64,000 bases of DNA from Adhaeribacter terrigena (GTDB taxonomy: Bacteria; Bacteroidota; Bacteroidia; Cytophagales; Hymenobacteraceae), in the NCBI RefSeq assembly GCF_016623615.1, contig NZ_JAEHFX010000003.1, positions 372,001 to 436,000 on the forward strand. Reading direction: 5' to 3'. This document shows, piece after piece, positions 46,013 to 56,250 of this stretch (its first letter is position 1; each line of letters starts with the position of its first letter). The notes below the pieces were generated by a model. It did not search any database and had not been told where the DNA came from. It saw nothing but the letters and a program-made list of their open reading frames with translations. Both the position numbers and the translations under genes were made by a program.

Positions 46013-48151
46013 ATGGATATTCGGTCTGCGCATGGTTTTATTTCGGGCAGAAAGCAGGTTTGGTTTCTGGTTGGCGCAGCTGCAACGGTACTGATCGGGG
46101 TTCTTTATTTCCGGTATTTTCGGCCGCTTTACAAACCAACTTACCAGATTGGCATCATTGTAAATTCGGTTGAACTGGAGCCGGCCGATCTAAGAGCGAT
46201 CCAATACATAGTAGGTGAAAAAATTAAAAGTGTGAATGCTGAAGGTGGGATAAACGGCCACTCCGTAGAAGCAATTTATTTAGACGATAAAGGCAGTCCC
46301 GGATTATTAAAAAAACAGGTAAGGCAAACCATTCAGAATAAAAAACTGATCGCTTATATTGGTTGCAAAAGTTCCCTGCGCACGCTGGCAATTGCCCCGA
46401 TCCTGGCGCAGCATCAGGTAGCTTTCATTGGTTCTTTTTCCCTCACAAACCTCACTACCGCTTATCCGAATATTTACAGTTCTGAAGTGGGCATGCGGGA
46501 TGTGCGGTTTGTTTTACAGGAGCTTCTGAAGAAAAAATCCGGATCAGCTGCATTTATCGGAAAAAAGGGCGATCTGTATTCGGAAGCGCTTCTTAAAGTA
46601 ATGGAAGCGCTGGCTGCCAAAGAACCCGGTTTTAAGGTTACCTCCCGGTTTTGGTACCCGGAAGGCTACCGTTTTACGGCAGCCGAAACCCGGAAACTTG
46701 CCAGCGAACTCAAAGAGAAAAATGATTTCCTGATGCTTTCCCTGGAGCAGCGCAGTTCAAACCGCCTGCTGCCTGCGCTGTGGAAAGAAGGCTTGCGGAT
46801 ACCGGTTTTTTGCGGTCTTACCGATATTACGCAGATCAATTCCCAAAGCCCTTTTTACCGGCAAGCCGAACTGTACGACATCAACCCGGTGGGTATTCCG
46901 GGGGTGCTGAACATGCATTTACAGCAGCAACATGCCGCTTTTCGAGGCAAGATCCCTGAGGGGCCTAAGCTGGAATTTCAGCTCGGGTTTGGCGGACGCC
47001 TGGCCGATGAGATCGGTTTGTTGCAACAGGCGGCTTCTAAATCAGATTTGCCACCCGAAGCCAATATTCGGGAAAAGATCGTTGCGGGATTAAAAGCCTT
47101 TATGCCCGGCCAGCAGATTTACCGGGGCTGGTTTGCCGATTGGTATTTTTCTTCGGAACGGGCCTTTGGCGGAGAACCCTTGCTGGCCTGGAAACCGCCC
47201 CGGTTTCTTTACCCTTTGCTGGCCCCCGAGCAATACCTGCGCACCGATTCTGACAGCGGTTACCGCAAAGCGCCCGTACTTTATGCCAACCTCGACCTGC
47301 TTGATATCAGTCAGATAAACGACGAACAAGGAAGCTTCTACGCCACTTTTTACCTCGAACTAAGTTCGGTGCGCGATCTGAACATTAAAAACATTGATTT
47401 TACGAACGCCGAACGCAACAAAATAAACCAGCAGCCGCTGATAGAAGCCAAAGTAGTGCGGCGGAAAAAAGACCAGGGCGGCAACAACTTTCAACATTAC
47501 CTCTATAAAGTTTCGGGAAAATTTACCTTTAACCCCGACCTGAAAAAATACCCCTTCGATGAACAGAAGTTTCCAATAACCCTGCAAACCAGCGACGCGC
47601 TGAAAACCTTCCTGGTTCAGCCGCCAGACAAAGCCTTCCGGGACACGATTTTTGAAGTTTCCGGCTGGAATTACAAGTACAATTACGTGGGCTACGACCA
47701 GGATATTATCACCGTAGACCGCAATTTCGGCAGCATGCAAAGGAATATTCCATCCTACAAATTCAGTTATGTTTACGAAATGCAGCGGGCCCGCATCGAC
47801 TTCAGCTTAAAAACCCTGGTGCCTTTGCTGGCCATTCTTATTATTTCCTACCTCTCGGCTTTTATTCCACCGCGTGAATTCGAAACGCTCTGCGCAATTC
47901 AGGTTACGGCTTTACTTTCTTCCATTGCCCTTTACTTTTCTACCTATAAACCCGAAATGCAGTATGCCACCACTTCCGATAAAATCTTCATTTTCACGTA
48001 TGTCATGATCACCACGTTGCTGGCTACCTCGATCCTGAAATACGTGATGTACCGGCGCAATTATTTCATCAAACGCCTCGCGTTGGTTTATCAGCGTTTG
48101 CTTTTCCCGCTCATTGTGCTGGGATTTTCCATTTTTATTCGCTGGTTATAG
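46013..48151 (+). CDS. PBP1-domain / pentameric ligand-gated ion channel fusion 1
   Basis: A 712-residue receptor-channel. An N-terminal hydrophobic helix (17-34) leads to a type-1 periplasmic binding domain (about 44-400: YQIGIIVNSVELEPADLRAI, INAEGGINGH-like VNAEGGINGHSVEAIYLDD, YIGCKSS). A Cys-loop-superfamily ligand-binding beta domain (about 420-595) follows, with YKVSGKFTFNPDLKKYPFDE, the Pro-loop PFD at 514-516, and GWNY. Four channel helices end it: M1 598-618, M2 about 623-643 (REFETLCAIQVTALL), M3 655-680, M4 692-711. As in other prokaryotic channels the loop lacks the Cys pair. It probably opens an ion pore in the inner membrane on binding a small periplasmic ligand. Ion selectivity and ligand are unknown. 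Confidence 0.87.
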   Translation: MDIRSAHGFISGRKQVWFLVGAAATVLIGVLYFRYFRPLYKPTYQIGIIVNSVELEPADLRAIQYIVGEKIKSVNAEGGINGHSVEAIYLDDKGSPGLLKKQVRQTIQNKKLIAYIGCKSSLRTLAIAPILAQHQVAFIGSFSLTNLTTAYPNIYSSEVGMRDVRFVLQELLKKKSGSAAFIGKKGDLYSEALLKVMEALAAKEPGFKVTSRFWYPEGYRFTAAETRKLASELKEKNDFLMLSLEQRSSNRLLPALWKEGLRIPVFCGLTDITQINSQSPFYRQAELYDINPVGIPGVLNMHLQQQHAAFRGKIPEGPKLEFQLGFGGRLADEIGLLQQAASKSDLPPEANIREKIVAGLKAFMPGQQIYRGWFADWYFSSERAFGGEPLLAWKPPRFLYPLLAPEQYLRTDSDSGYRKAPVLYANLDLLDISQINDEQGSFYATFYLELSSVRDLNIKNIDFTNAERNKINQQPLIEAKVVRRKKDQGGNNFQHYLYKVSGKFTFNPDLKKYPFDEQKFPITLQTSDALKTFLVQPPDKAFRDTIFEVSGWNYKYNYVGYDQDIITVDRNFGSMQRNIPSYKFSYVYEMQRARIDFSLKTLVPLLAILIISYLSAFIPPREFETLCAIQVTALLSSIALYFSTYKPEMQYATTSDKIFIFTYVMITTLLATSILKYVMYRRNYFIKRLALVYQRLLFPLIVLGFSIFIRWL

Positions 48152-48215
48152 CTTTTCCAACAGTTTCAGTCCGGCTCTATAAACCACGAATATTCAGAAA
48201 GAAAACGGTACCCAA

Positions 48216-50351
48216 ATGCATCTGAAAACGCCCCGGCATCTTACCCAGTTTACCGCATTCCTGTTGCTGGGAATTGCGCTTTTGGTGTTGGCCGGTACGG
48301 GTGTTTACCAGTTTTTAAAAGGCCGTTTCCGCCAGACATATACCATTGGCGTGCTTTACAATGCCATAAACCTTTCGCCGGAAGACCTGAAAGTGGTAAA
48401 ATTCATGATCGATAAACAGGTAAAAGAAATTAACGACCAAGGCGGATTTGCCGGCGGCACTTTAAAGATCAAATACCTGAACGATGGGGGCAGCCGGAAA
48501 ACTGCTTATAAAGTAGTACGTGAAACCATAAACGACGAAAACCTGGTGGCTTATCTGGGGTGCTGGAGTTCTACGCGAGTGCAGGCCCTGACAGAGCTGG
48601 TGGGCAAGGCCGGCGTTGCATTTATCGGGGGATATTCGGTGCCGGAAGTTGCTAAAGGCTATAACAACATGTTTAGCTATGAAACCGGGGTAAAACAAAA
48701 CGCTTTTATTCTGCACGGCCTGCTTCAGGCAAAGGCCCGAAGGGTAATGGTAATTGCCAATTCTGGTGATGTTTATTCCGAAGCTTTGCTGGACGAATTG
48801 AAATTAATGCATAGATCGGATACCAGATACACCATAGTGCAGGAAAAATGGTATCCCTTGCGCTTTAAACTCTCACCAGACACGCTGCAGGCGCTGGCAG
48901 AGGCAGTAAAAGCCACTAAAACCGATTTTGTCATCATTTCGGCATACCCGGTTCATACCAGTAAAGTACTGCAAACCCTGGCCGATCATCAGCTTTACAT
49001 TCCGGCTTTCTCCGCTTTTGTAGATATTCCTGAAATTGAAATGGAACCCGATGCTTATAAGCAAACTGAACTGTACGATATCAGCGTGTTCGGTATTCCG
49101 AGCGTGTTGAATTTACGGCAGCAGCTTTACCGTTCTAAGAATAAACTGGAAATGAAGCCTGACCGGAAAAGCGAATTCAGGCTGGGGCTGGGCGGTTTGC
49201 ACGCCGACGCGATCGGGTTGCTGAAAGAAGCTGCCGAATTGGAAAATCACGGCGACCCGGTTGACATGCGGAAAAAGATCACCCGGGGTTTGCAGCACTA
49301 CATTAACGGAGAACGGATCTACCACGGGTGGTTTTCGGATTGGTATTTTAATGAAGAACATGTTTTAGTAAGCGAAATTTTGCTTGGCTGGAAACCGGCC
49401 GGCTCCATGAACCTGCTTTTGGCGCCCCAGCAGTATGTGATCTCCGATTCTGCTTACCAACCCGCTCAGGTGCTTTATACCAACATCGATATGGTGGAGC
49501 TGAACCAGGTAAATGATGTAGATAAAACCTTCGCAGCCAGGTTCTTTCTCAGCTTGAGCTCCGTTTCGCCGGTTAACATTTCGCAGCTCGATTTTTCGAA
49601 TACGGTTCGTAACGAGAACAACCATCAGCCTATTCTGGCCCTGAAACTGCTAAAAGCGGACTCTGTATCAGGAAAACCAACTATCTACAATTACCTTTAC
49701 CAGGTTTCGGGCAATTTTCATTTTAAACCCGATCTGCGCCGGTACCCGTTCGATGAGCAGCAATTTACGATTTCACTGCAAACCAACAGTGCCTACAAAC
49801 CTCTTCTGATGCAACCGGCCAGCCGACCTCGCCGCGATACGGTATTTGATTCGCCGGGCTGGCTTTACCAGAGTAATTACGTTGGCTCAGAAGAAGCCCT
49901 GATCGTATCCAGCAACAAATTCATAAACACACACCGGTACATTCCGAATTACCAGTTTAATTTCACCTATGTACTGAAACGCGCCAAGGTAGATTTTTTC
50001 CTGAAAACGCTTACCCCGTTGCTGGCTATTCTCATGATCACTTATTTATCGGCGTTTATTCCCATCCGGGAGTTCGAAGCTTTGGCTGCTATTCAGGTTA
50101 CGGCTCTTTTGTCTGCTATTGCCCTTTATTTTTCGGCTTATAAACCGCCCAGCCAGTTTGCCAGTATTTCCGACAATATTTTCATTTTCACTTACATCAT
50201 GATCACCACGCTTATTGCTTCATCTATTCTGCAATACTGGCTTTATAGCAAGCAAACGGGCCGCCGCGAAATAGCCCAGGCAGTCGGCATTTACGAACGC
50301 CTGCTTTTCCCGCTGATCGTGGTGGTTTATACGGTTTTCTTTATTTTATAA
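48216..50351 (+). CDS. PBP1-domain / pentameric ligand-gated ion channel fusion 2
   Basis: A 711-residue paralogue with the same layout: N-terminal helix (about 13-33), PBP1 domain (about 40-395: YTIGVLYNAINLSPEDLKVV, VKEINDQGGFAGG, YLGCWSS), channel beta domain (about 415-595: YQVSGNFHFKPDLRRYPFDE) and four helices (M2 region REFEALAAIQVTALLSAIAL). The channel halves of the two proteins are much more alike than the binding domains, so they may co-assemble while sensing different ligands. It starts 64 bases after the first gene, and a dispersed motif copy lies right before its ATG (48202-48213). Confidence 0.87.
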   Translation: MHLKTPRHLTQFTAFLLLGIALLVLAGTGVYQFLKGRFRQTYTIGVLYNAINLSPEDLKVVKFMIDKQVKEINDQGGFAGGTLKIKYLNDGGSRKTAYKVVRETINDENLVAYLGCWSSTRVQALTELVGKAGVAFIGGYSVPEVAKGYNNMFSYETGVKQNAFILHGLLQAKARRVMVIANSGDVYSEALLDELKLMHRSDTRYTIVQEKWYPLRFKLSPDTLQALAEAVKATKTDFVIISAYPVHTSKVLQTLADHQLYIPAFSAFVDIPEIEMEPDAYKQTELYDISVFGIPSVLNLRQQLYRSKNKLEMKPDRKSEFRLGLGGLHADAIGLLKEAAELENHGDPVDMRKKITRGLQHYINGERIYHGWFSDWYFNEEHVLVSEILLGWKPAGSMNLLLAPQQYVISDSAYQPAQVLYTNIDMVELNQVNDVDKTFAARFFLSLSSVSPVNISQLDFSNTVRNENNHQPILALKLLKADSVSGKPTIYNYLYQVSGNFHFKPDLRRYPFDEQQFTISLQTNSAYKPLLMQPASRPRRDTVFDSPGWLYQSNYVGSEEALIVSSNKFINTHRYIPNYQFNFTYVLKRAKVDFFLKTLTPLLAILMITYLSAFIPIREFEALAAIQVTALLSAIALYFSAYKPPSQFASISDNIFIFTYIMITTLIASSILQYWLYSKQTGRREIAQAVGIYERLLFPLIVVVYTVFFIL

Positions 50352-50366
50352 TCCCTTAGTTTTGTG

Positions 50367-50394
50367 CCTCAAAAGGCTACCGTTTTGGGGCTGC
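50367..50394. repeat. Dispersed motif, palindromic copy
   Basis: CCTCAAAAGGCTACC-GTTTTGGGGCTGC lies 15 bases after the second receptor stop, in the 156-base gap before a small lipoprotein gene. Confidence 0.6.
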
Positions 50395-50507
50395 AAGGGA
50401 GCTTTAAAAGGGTGGGGAATGAAGCAAAATAATATAAAGCAGCAGATAAGAAAACAAGCCGGAATTCGTTATTATTTAGTACTTTCGCGCATATTTAAAG
50501 CAGTTGC

Positions 50508-50765
50508 ATGGCATTTCTCATTCATTCCCGCCCGGTACTTTTCGGGGTAATTTTCCTAGCGTTTTCAGGCTTTCTGTTCACAGGCTGTAAGCCAATGTGC
50601 CCGATTTCGAGTTGCGAAGTGCGGATGGTACACCGCCACGGCAAAGGCGAATTCCGGGGTTCGAAATGGCACAAAAAGCAGAACCCGCGCATAGGAGAGA
50701 AGCTGCCAAAGCCAACCAAAGACGGCGTGGCACCGCACCGGGATGAAAGCAAAATGCGCAAATAA
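50508..50765 (+). CDS. Small lipoprotein
   Basis: An 85-residue protein with a signal peptide and lipobox (GFLFTGC, Cys27), then a short Cys-containing and very basic, His/Lys/Arg-rich mature part (MVHRHGKGEFRGSKWHKKQN). The pattern, CKPMCPISSC followed by an RGSKWHKKQNPR-like stretch, is one I associate with small conserved lipoproteins of Cytophagales, but I cannot name a family. It lies 81 bases before gyrA on the same strand. Confidence 0.7.
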   Translation: MAFLIHSRPVLFGVIFLAFSGFLFTGCKPMCPISSCEVRMVHRHGKGEFRGSKWHKKQNPRIGEKLPKPTKDGVAPHRDESKMRK

Positions 50766-50846
50766 AGTAGGCTAAACGTATATTTTTAGCTAACTTGCCC
50801 TCTATTACAAAACAAAGATTTACAACAAATAGCTATATCAAATTCC

Positions 50847-53411
50847 ATGGCCGAAGGCGAACGAATAATACCTATCAATATTGAGGATGAAATGCGGGGC
50901 GCCTACATCGACTACTCGATGTCCGTAATCATTTCCCGCGCCCTTCCTGATGTCCGCGACGGACTGAAACCGGTTCACCGCCGCGTACTTTACGGGATGA
51001 GTGAATTGGGCGTATCTTACAACAAAGCATATAAAAAATCGGCGCGTATCGTAGGGGAGGTGCTCGGTAAGTATCACCCGCACGGCGACTCTTCCGTTTA
51101 CGAAACCATGGTACGCATGGCCCAGGACTGGTCATTACGCTACCCGTTAGTAGATGGTCAGGGTAACTTTGGTTCTATAGACGGCGACTCTGCGGCGGCT
51201 ATGCGTTATACCGAAGCCCGCTTAAAACGGATTGCCGACGAACTGCTCGCAGATCTGGAAAAAGATACCGTAGATTTTCAGTCGAACTTTGATGATTCGC
51301 TGGAAGAGCCGAGCGTAATGCCGGCCAAACTGCCGAACTTATTAATTAACGGTACTTCCGGTATTGCAGTAGGTATGGCCACCAACATGGCGCCGCACAA
51401 CTTAACCGAAGTAGTGAACGGCATTCATGCTTACATCGATAACCCTGAGATCGAGATCAGTGAACTGATGCAGTACATAACCGCCCCTGATTTCCCGACC
51501 GGTGGCATTATTTACGGCTACGAAGGCGTGCGCTCAGCATTTGAAACCGGCCGCGGCCGCGTAATTCTGCGGGCCAAAGCTTCTTTCGAAACCTTGCCAA
51601 GCGGTAAAGAGCAGATCATTATTACCGAGATTCCTTTCATGGTGAACAAAGCCGCCATGATCGAGAAAACGGCTGCCCTGATTAACGAGAAAAAGATAGA
51701 AGGTATTTCGGATTTACGCGATGAATCGGACCGTGACGGTTTGCGCATTGTGTACGATCTGAAACGCGATGCCATGCCAAACGTGGTATTGAATAACCTC
51801 TTTAAATACACGCAGTTACAGTCTTCTTTCGGGGTAAACAACGTGGCGCTGGTAAAAGGCCGCCCGATGACGCTGAACCTGAAAGAGCTGATCAAATATT
51901 TTGTTGAGCACCGCCACGAAGTGGTGATCCGCCGTACAGAATTTGAACTGGCTGAAGCCCGGAAACGCGCACATATCTTAGAAGGTTTACTGATCGCGCT
52001 CGATAACCTGGACGAAGTAATTAACCTGATCCGCAGCTCGCGCGACCCGGAGATTGCCCGTAATGGTCTGATCGAACGTTTCAATTTATCGGATATTCAG
52101 GCCCGTGCCATTCTGGATATGCGTCTGCAGCGCCTTACAGGTCTGGAACGCGATAAGATCCAGAAAGAATTCGACGAGATCATGACCCTGATCGATCGCC
52201 TGACTGAAATTCTGGGCAGCGAGGAACTCCGGATGCAGATCATTAAAGACGAACTGAAAGAGATCCAGGACCGTTACGGCGATGCCCGTCGCACTTCCAT
52301 CGAAATGTCTTCGGCTGATTTCAGCATGGAAGACATGATCCCGGATGAGCACATGGTTATTACCATTTCGCACGAAGGCTATATTAAACGTACGGCGCTG
52401 GTTGAATACCGGAGCCAGAGTAGAGGAGGAGTTGGTTCCCGTGGCGTTTCCACGTCTAAGGAAACCGATTTTACCGAGCACCTGTTCATCGCCAGCACCC
52501 ATAATTACCTATTGTTATTTACGGAGCTCGGGCGTTTATTCTGGATGAAAGTTTACGAAGTTCCGGAAGGAGCGAAGACTTCCAAAGGCCGCGCCATTCA
52601 AAACCTGATCAACATTCCGAAAGATGATAAGATCCGGGCGGTACTGAACGTACACAACCTGAAAAACCCGGATTATATTCTGAATAACTACCTGATCTTC
52701 TGCACCGAACAGGGCGTTATTAAAAAGACTCCTTTAGAATCGTATTCCCGCCCGAGAACCAATGGCATTAATGCGATTACGATTAACGAAGGCGACCGTT
52801 TGTTAGACGTGCAAATGACCAGCGGTTCCGACGATATTGTGTTAGCATTGCGTTCAGGCCGCGCAGTTCGTTTCAACGAAGGCAAAGTGCGTTCCATGGG
52901 CCGTAACGCCGCCGGTGTGCGCGGGGTAACTTTAGCCGATGAAACCGACAAAGTGGTAGGCATGGTTTGTATCAATAACGATCAGATGAACCTGCTGGTG
53001 GTTTCGGAAAAAGGCTTCGGGAAACGTTCGCCAATTGAGGAATACCGGATCACGAACCGTGGTGGTAAAGGGGTGAAAACGCTGAACATTACCGAGAAAA
53101 CCGGTAAACTGGTGGCAATTCACGGCGTGGTAGATTCCGACGATCTGATGATCATCAACAAATCGGGCATTACCATCCGTTTGCGGGTTGCAGATCTGCG
53201 CGTGATCGGCCGGGCTACGCAAGGCGTGCGCTTACTGAAACTGAATGAAGGCGACGAAATTACTTCGGTAGCTAAAATTGACGTGGAAGATAAGGCTGAG
53301 GACCTGGAAGAAGCAGTTTTGGATCAGTCGGAGCTGCCGGCCGATCAGTCGCTGAACCCGGAAGTGAACGATCCGGAGTTGTTAAATCCGGATGCGATCA
53401 GTGAAAATTAA
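50847..53411 (+). CDS. gyrA: DNA gyrase subunit A
   Basis: GyrA is the DNA-breaking subunit of gyrase, which introduces negative supercoils. The N-terminus has [20 protein letters not shown]. The catalytic Tyr lies in [14 protein letters not shown], and the quinolone region is [17 protein letters not shown], with Ser82 at the E. coli Ser83 position and Glu86 where E. coli has Asp87. The C-terminal beta-pinwheel blades start near 500, with a GyrA-box-like [13 protein letters not shown]. The acidic tail ([12 protein letters not shown]) is normal. The stop codon sits inside a dispersed motif copy (53408-53439). Confidence 0.97.
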   Translation: MAEGERIIPINIEDEMRGAYIDYSMSVIISRALPDVRDGLKPVHRRVLYGMSELGVSYNKAYKKSARIVGEVLGKYHPHGDSSVYETMVRMAQDWSLRYPLVDGQGNFGSIDGDSAAAMRYTEARLKRIADELLADLEKDTVDFQSNFDDSLEEPSVMPAKLPNLLINGTSGIAVGMATNMAPHNLTEVVNGIHAYIDNPEIEISELMQYITAPDFPTGGIIYGYEGVRSAFETGRGRVILRAKASFETLPSGKEQIIITEIPFMVNKAAMIEKTAALINEKKIEGISDLRDESDRDGLRIVYDLKRDAMPNVVLNNLFKYTQLQSSFGVNNVALVKGRPMTLNLKELIKYFVEHRHEVVIRRTEFELAEARKRAHILEGLLIALDNLDEVINLIRSSRDPEIARNGLIERFNLSDIQARAILDMRLQRLTGLERDKIQKEFDEIMTLIDRLTEILGSEELRMQIIKDELKEIQDRYGDARRTSIEMSSADFSMEDMIPDEHMVITISHEGYIKRTALVEYRSQSRGGVGSRGVSTSKETDFTEHLFIASTHNYLLLFTELGRLFWMKVYEVPEGAKTSKGRAIQNLINIPKDDKIRAVLNVHNLKNPDYILNNYLIFCTEQGVIKKTPLESYSRPRTNGINAITINEGDRLLDVQMTSGSDDIVLALRSGRAVRFNEGKVRSMGRNAAGVRGVTLADETDKVVGMVCINNDQMNLLVVSEKGFGKRSPIEEYRITNRGGKGVKTLNITEKTGKLVAIHGVVDSDDLMIINKSGITIRLRVADLRVIGRATQGVRLLKLNEGDEITSVAKIDVEDKAEDLEEAVLDQSELPADQSLNPEVNDPELLNPDAISEN

Positions 53412-53464
53412 AAAACGGTACGATTTTTAAGTATAAAACTCAACTAACCAACATAACTCTAAAA

Positions 53465-54616
53465 ATGAAAAAAGTTGTTTTGACTCTTGTTGCCGGTTTA
53501 AGCATGCAGGTAGCTTTCGCTCAAAAAGCTATGCTTACCAGCGCTATTCTCGATTACCGCAACGGTCGTCTGGATAAAGCTAAAACGGAGATCGACCAGG
53601 CCAGCACCAACGAGAAATCGGCGGCCATGCCTAAAACCTGGTTCTACAAAGGTGAAATTTATACCGGCCTGATGGAAAGCCCGGTTTATAAGAAAAACGC
53701 CCCGGCTGATGCTTCTAAAATTGCCTATGATGCTTACGACAAATACCTGAAAATGGAGCCGAATGGTGAGTTTTCTAAAACTGCAACCACCAAACGCGAT
53801 GGTCTTTACGGGGTGATCGTAAACGAAGGGGTAGCTTTTTATAACGATAAAATGTACGACAAAGCACTGGAAACGTACATGACAGCTGCCCAGATGCGTC
53901 CGAACGATACCACGGCTTACGTTTATGCCGTTTATGCGGCCGAAGCGAAAGAAGATTATCCGAAAGCCAAGGAAACGTATCGCAAACTGATCAGCCTGAA
54001 CCACAAGCCGCTGGCGCATTACAAGCGCATGATCGATATCACGCAGCAGGTTGAAAAGAATAATCCCGAAACGCTGAAGATATTAGAAGAAGCCCGCGCC
54101 AAATTCCCGAACGATAAAGATCTGATGGTTTCTGAAGCAAGCCTTTTAATTTCTTCAGGCCGTGGTAAAGAAGCGATTTCTAAATTAGATGCCGCCATTG
54201 CCGCTGAAACCGACCCGAAGAAAAAATCGAACCTGTACGCAGTTTTAGGTACGCTGCACGATCAGAACAAAAGCCCGGAGAATGCCCTTGCCAACTACAA
54301 AAAAGCCGTAGAAGCCGATCCAAGCAATTTCGATGCCCAGTATAACCTAGGCGTTTACCAGTTCAACAAAGGCGCTGAGATCTACAACAGAACCACGAAA
54401 ATGGATTATGCCACTTACCAGAAGCAGGGTCCTAAATTAGAAGCGCAGGCCAAAGGCATGTTCCAGCAGGCACTTCCGTATTTCGAAGCCGCGCATAAAC
54501 TTGAACCAACTGACCGCGCCACCATGAACTCACTTTCTCAGATCTACATGAAACTTGGCCGGATGGCTGACGTGGAGAAAATGAACAAGAAAATGGACGA
54601 AACGAAAAAGAAATAA
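53465..54616 (+). CDS. Secreted TPR-repeat protein
   Basis: A 383-residue protein with a signal peptide (ending MQVAFAQ) and at least four tetratricopeptide-type repeats. Examples are AFYNDKMYDKALETYMTAAQ, ALANYKKAVEADPSNFDAQ and ALPYFEAAHKLEPTDRATM. It should act as a periplasmic scaffold; the partner is unknown. It lies 53 bases after gyrA and ends in a strong terminator. Confidence 0.85.
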   Translation: MKKVVLTLVAGLSMQVAFAQKAMLTSAILDYRNGRLDKAKTEIDQASTNEKSAAMPKTWFYKGEIYTGLMESPVYKKNAPADASKIAYDAYDKYLKMEPNGEFSKTATTKRDGLYGVIVNEGVAFYNDKMYDKALETYMTAAQMRPNDTTAYVYAVYAAEAKEDYPKAKETYRKLISLNHKPLAHYKRMIDITQQVEKNNPETLKILEEARAKFPNDKDLMVSEASLLISSGRGKEAISKLDAAIAAETDPKKKSNLYAVLGTLHDQNKSPENALANYKKAVEADPSNFDAQYNLGVYQFNKGAEIYNRTTKMDYATYQKQGPKLEAQAKGMFQQALPYFEAAHKLEPTDRATMNSLSQIYMKLGRMADVEKMNKKMDETKKK

Positions 54617-54632
54617 TTTCTGAATTTAAATG

Positions 54633-54666
54633 AAAAAAAGGGAAGCCCAAAAGGCTTCCTTTTTTT
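54633..54666 (+). terminator. Terminator of the TPR gene
   Basis: A7 then GGGAAGCC pairs with GGCTTCC then T7 (one-base bulge). It lies 16 bases after the stop. Confidence 0.85.
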
Positions 54667-54679
54667 ATGCCTGCTTTTT

Positions 54680-54751
54680 GTAAACGCTATGTTTTTTGGT
54701 CTGAAAAATAGTTAACCCACAAAAACGCTATGTTTTAAGCGTTAAAAGTGC
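54680..54751 (+). repeat. Tandem direct pair of dispersed motifs
   Basis: Two extended copies, 54680-54711 (AAACGCTATGTTTTTT, then CTGAAAAATAG) and 54721-54751 (AAAAACGCTATGTTTT, then GTTAAAAGTGC), in the same direction with a 9-base spacer. Confidence 0.7.
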
Positions 54752-54796
54752 TGGTAGCTTTGCTCGAAAATCCTTGAAAACCGGCAAAGCGTTGGT

Positions 54797-56008
54797 TTAT
54801 TTTACCGTAGCGGCCAGCGTAATTATATTCGCCTGTAAACCATTGGTGCGGCTGTAATGGCCATAACGCAATTCCAGTGTATTCAGATGATTGATGCCTA
54901 AAATGCCGTTCGCAGAATTGAAACGCACGTTAGTGCCAATAAAATGACTGTCGAAAGCCGATAGATCGAAATCGGAAGTATAAAATTCCTCGCTGGCCTG
55001 GTGTTGTCTGTATGGTGCAAAATAATCGGCAGCTGTCTGGGTGAAATACCGGTAAAAAGGGCTGACAGAGAAGAACGGCGAGAATTTATAGGGAACTTCC
55101 AGTTCCAGCGTATGCGCACTTATACCCCAGTCGTCAGTATAATACCTGTAAAAGCTTCGGAAGACGATCTTATCGCCGAGGAAATAATTGGACCGCAAAC
55201 CGACTGGTAATTTAAAGCGGCTTTCCGGCAAACGTTCTACGTTGTGGCTCCCGTCGGTAAAATAAACCCGCTGGTACAAGGTCCCCAATTGCCCGGATTG
55301 GTACGCCACATCAGCCAGCAGAGCCACTTGCAGCCTTTTACTGATCACTTGAAGGAGCGAAAATGAGCCGTTGTAAGTATTGCGGGGTTTGGTGCCACGG
55401 GCGGCCGGGTTTTCAATCCTTCCCGTGGGCGTGTCAAAACCGCGCAATTCCACCGGATAGATCACTTTCCAGGAATCCAGAAAAACGTTGAATTTCAACC
55501 CCAGTTCCCTGTTATTATCTTCCGAAAACTTAGAATAGCTCACAAACGCGCCGGAAGAAAAATAATCGTATTCGGTCGAAAATAAAAGCCCGACACCTAC
55601 GGTATAATGTTTCGGTTCGTCGTGCATGCTCCAGGATAGCGACGGATAATAACGCGTATCGGCGCTGGAAGCAGAGGAAATGGTGGTAGAATCGATTTTA
55701 TCGGAAGAAGCCGAGGTGTAATGATCGATCCCCAGTTCAAGGCCAAAAGTATGCAGGCGCTGCCGGGAATCCGTTCTTAAAAAATTAAGTTGCAGCGCGT
55801 TGGCAAAATCCGTTAAATGTTCGTCGCCTTTGCCGCCCGTTACCGCCGAATGGTTGCCGTCCTGCACGTAATAACTCGATACAAAATCCACTTCGTCCAG
55901 TTTCAGTTTGCGGGATTGGTAAGCAGCAGAATCGGGCGCAGGACTTTGGGCGAAACTGCAGACAATAGAGAGGTAAAAAGCGCTGGCGCCCAGGAAAAGT
56001 TTTTGCAT
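54797..56008 (-). CDS. DUF3570 protein, probable outer-membrane barrel
   Basis: A 403-residue exported protein (signal MQKLFLGASAFYLSIVCSFAQ) of the DUF3570 family. The body has many alternating aromatic strands (VVSSYYVQDGNH-like FVSSYYVQDGNHSAV, FYRYYTDDWGISAHTLELEV, LELRYGHYSRTNGL), consistent with an outer-membrane barrel. It is the last gene of a thioredoxin-ApbE-DUF4266-DUF3570 operon. DUF3570 regularly pairs with DUF4266; a role in a flavin-dependent envelope redox pathway is inferred from ApbE. Confidence 0.88.
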   Translation of the reverse strand: MQKLFLGASAFYLSIVCSFAQSPAPDSAAYQSRKLKLDEVDFVSSYYVQDGNHSAVTGGKGDEHLTDFANALQLNFLRTDSRQRLHTFGLELGIDHYTSASSDKIDSTTISSASSADTRYYPSLSWSMHDEPKHYTVGVGLLFSTEYDYFSSGAFVSYSKFSEDNNRELGLKFNVFLDSWKVIYPVELRGFDTPTGRIENPAARGTKPRNTYNGSFSLLQVISKRLQVALLADVAYQSGQLGTLYQRVYFTDGSHNVERLPESRFKLPVGLRSNYFLGDKIVFRSFYRYYTDDWGISAHTLELEVPYKFSPFFSVSPFYRYFTQTAADYFAPYRQHQASEEFYTSDFDLSAFDSHFIGTNVRFNSANGILGINHLNTLELRYGHYSRTNGLQANIITLAATVK

Positions 56009-56031
56009 GGTTTCCGATACCGTTTTATAGA

Positions 56032-56250
56032 TTAATTACAACCGCAGCCACCACCTGTTTTTCCACCGTTCGCACCTGAAGCGCCTTCGCGGTAGAGCAT
56101 AAAATTCATCTCCGATTTCTGGGTTTTGCGCGCTGTGAGGGCCATTTCTGAATCGTTGAGATACATTTTATTATATTCCTTTACCGACTGGCAGGAAGAA
56201 AGCCCCAGTAAAATTGCGCCCGAAAAAAGCAAAGCGATCCGGTTTTTCAT
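56032..56250 (-). CDS. DUF4266 lipoprotein
   Basis: A 72-residue lipoprotein with lipobox LGLSSC (Cys20). It has the family pattern VKEYNKMYLNDSEMALTA and a C-terminal GGKTGGGCGCN, whose Cys pair could bind a metal or form a disulfide. It overlaps apbE by 4 bases and is followed by the DUF3570 gene. Function unknown. Confidence 0.87.
   Translation of the reverse strand: MKNRIALLFSGAILLGLSSCQSVKEYNKMYLNDSEMALTARKTQKSEMNFMLYREGASGANGGKTGGGCGCN

Noticed and set aside
45964-46173. 69-codon frame overlapping the first receptor start
   Set aside because: Out of frame with the receptor and without family support.
50362-50550. 62-codon frame before the small lipoprotein
   Set aside because: Begins in a dispersed motif copy and overlaps the lipoprotein gene out of frame.
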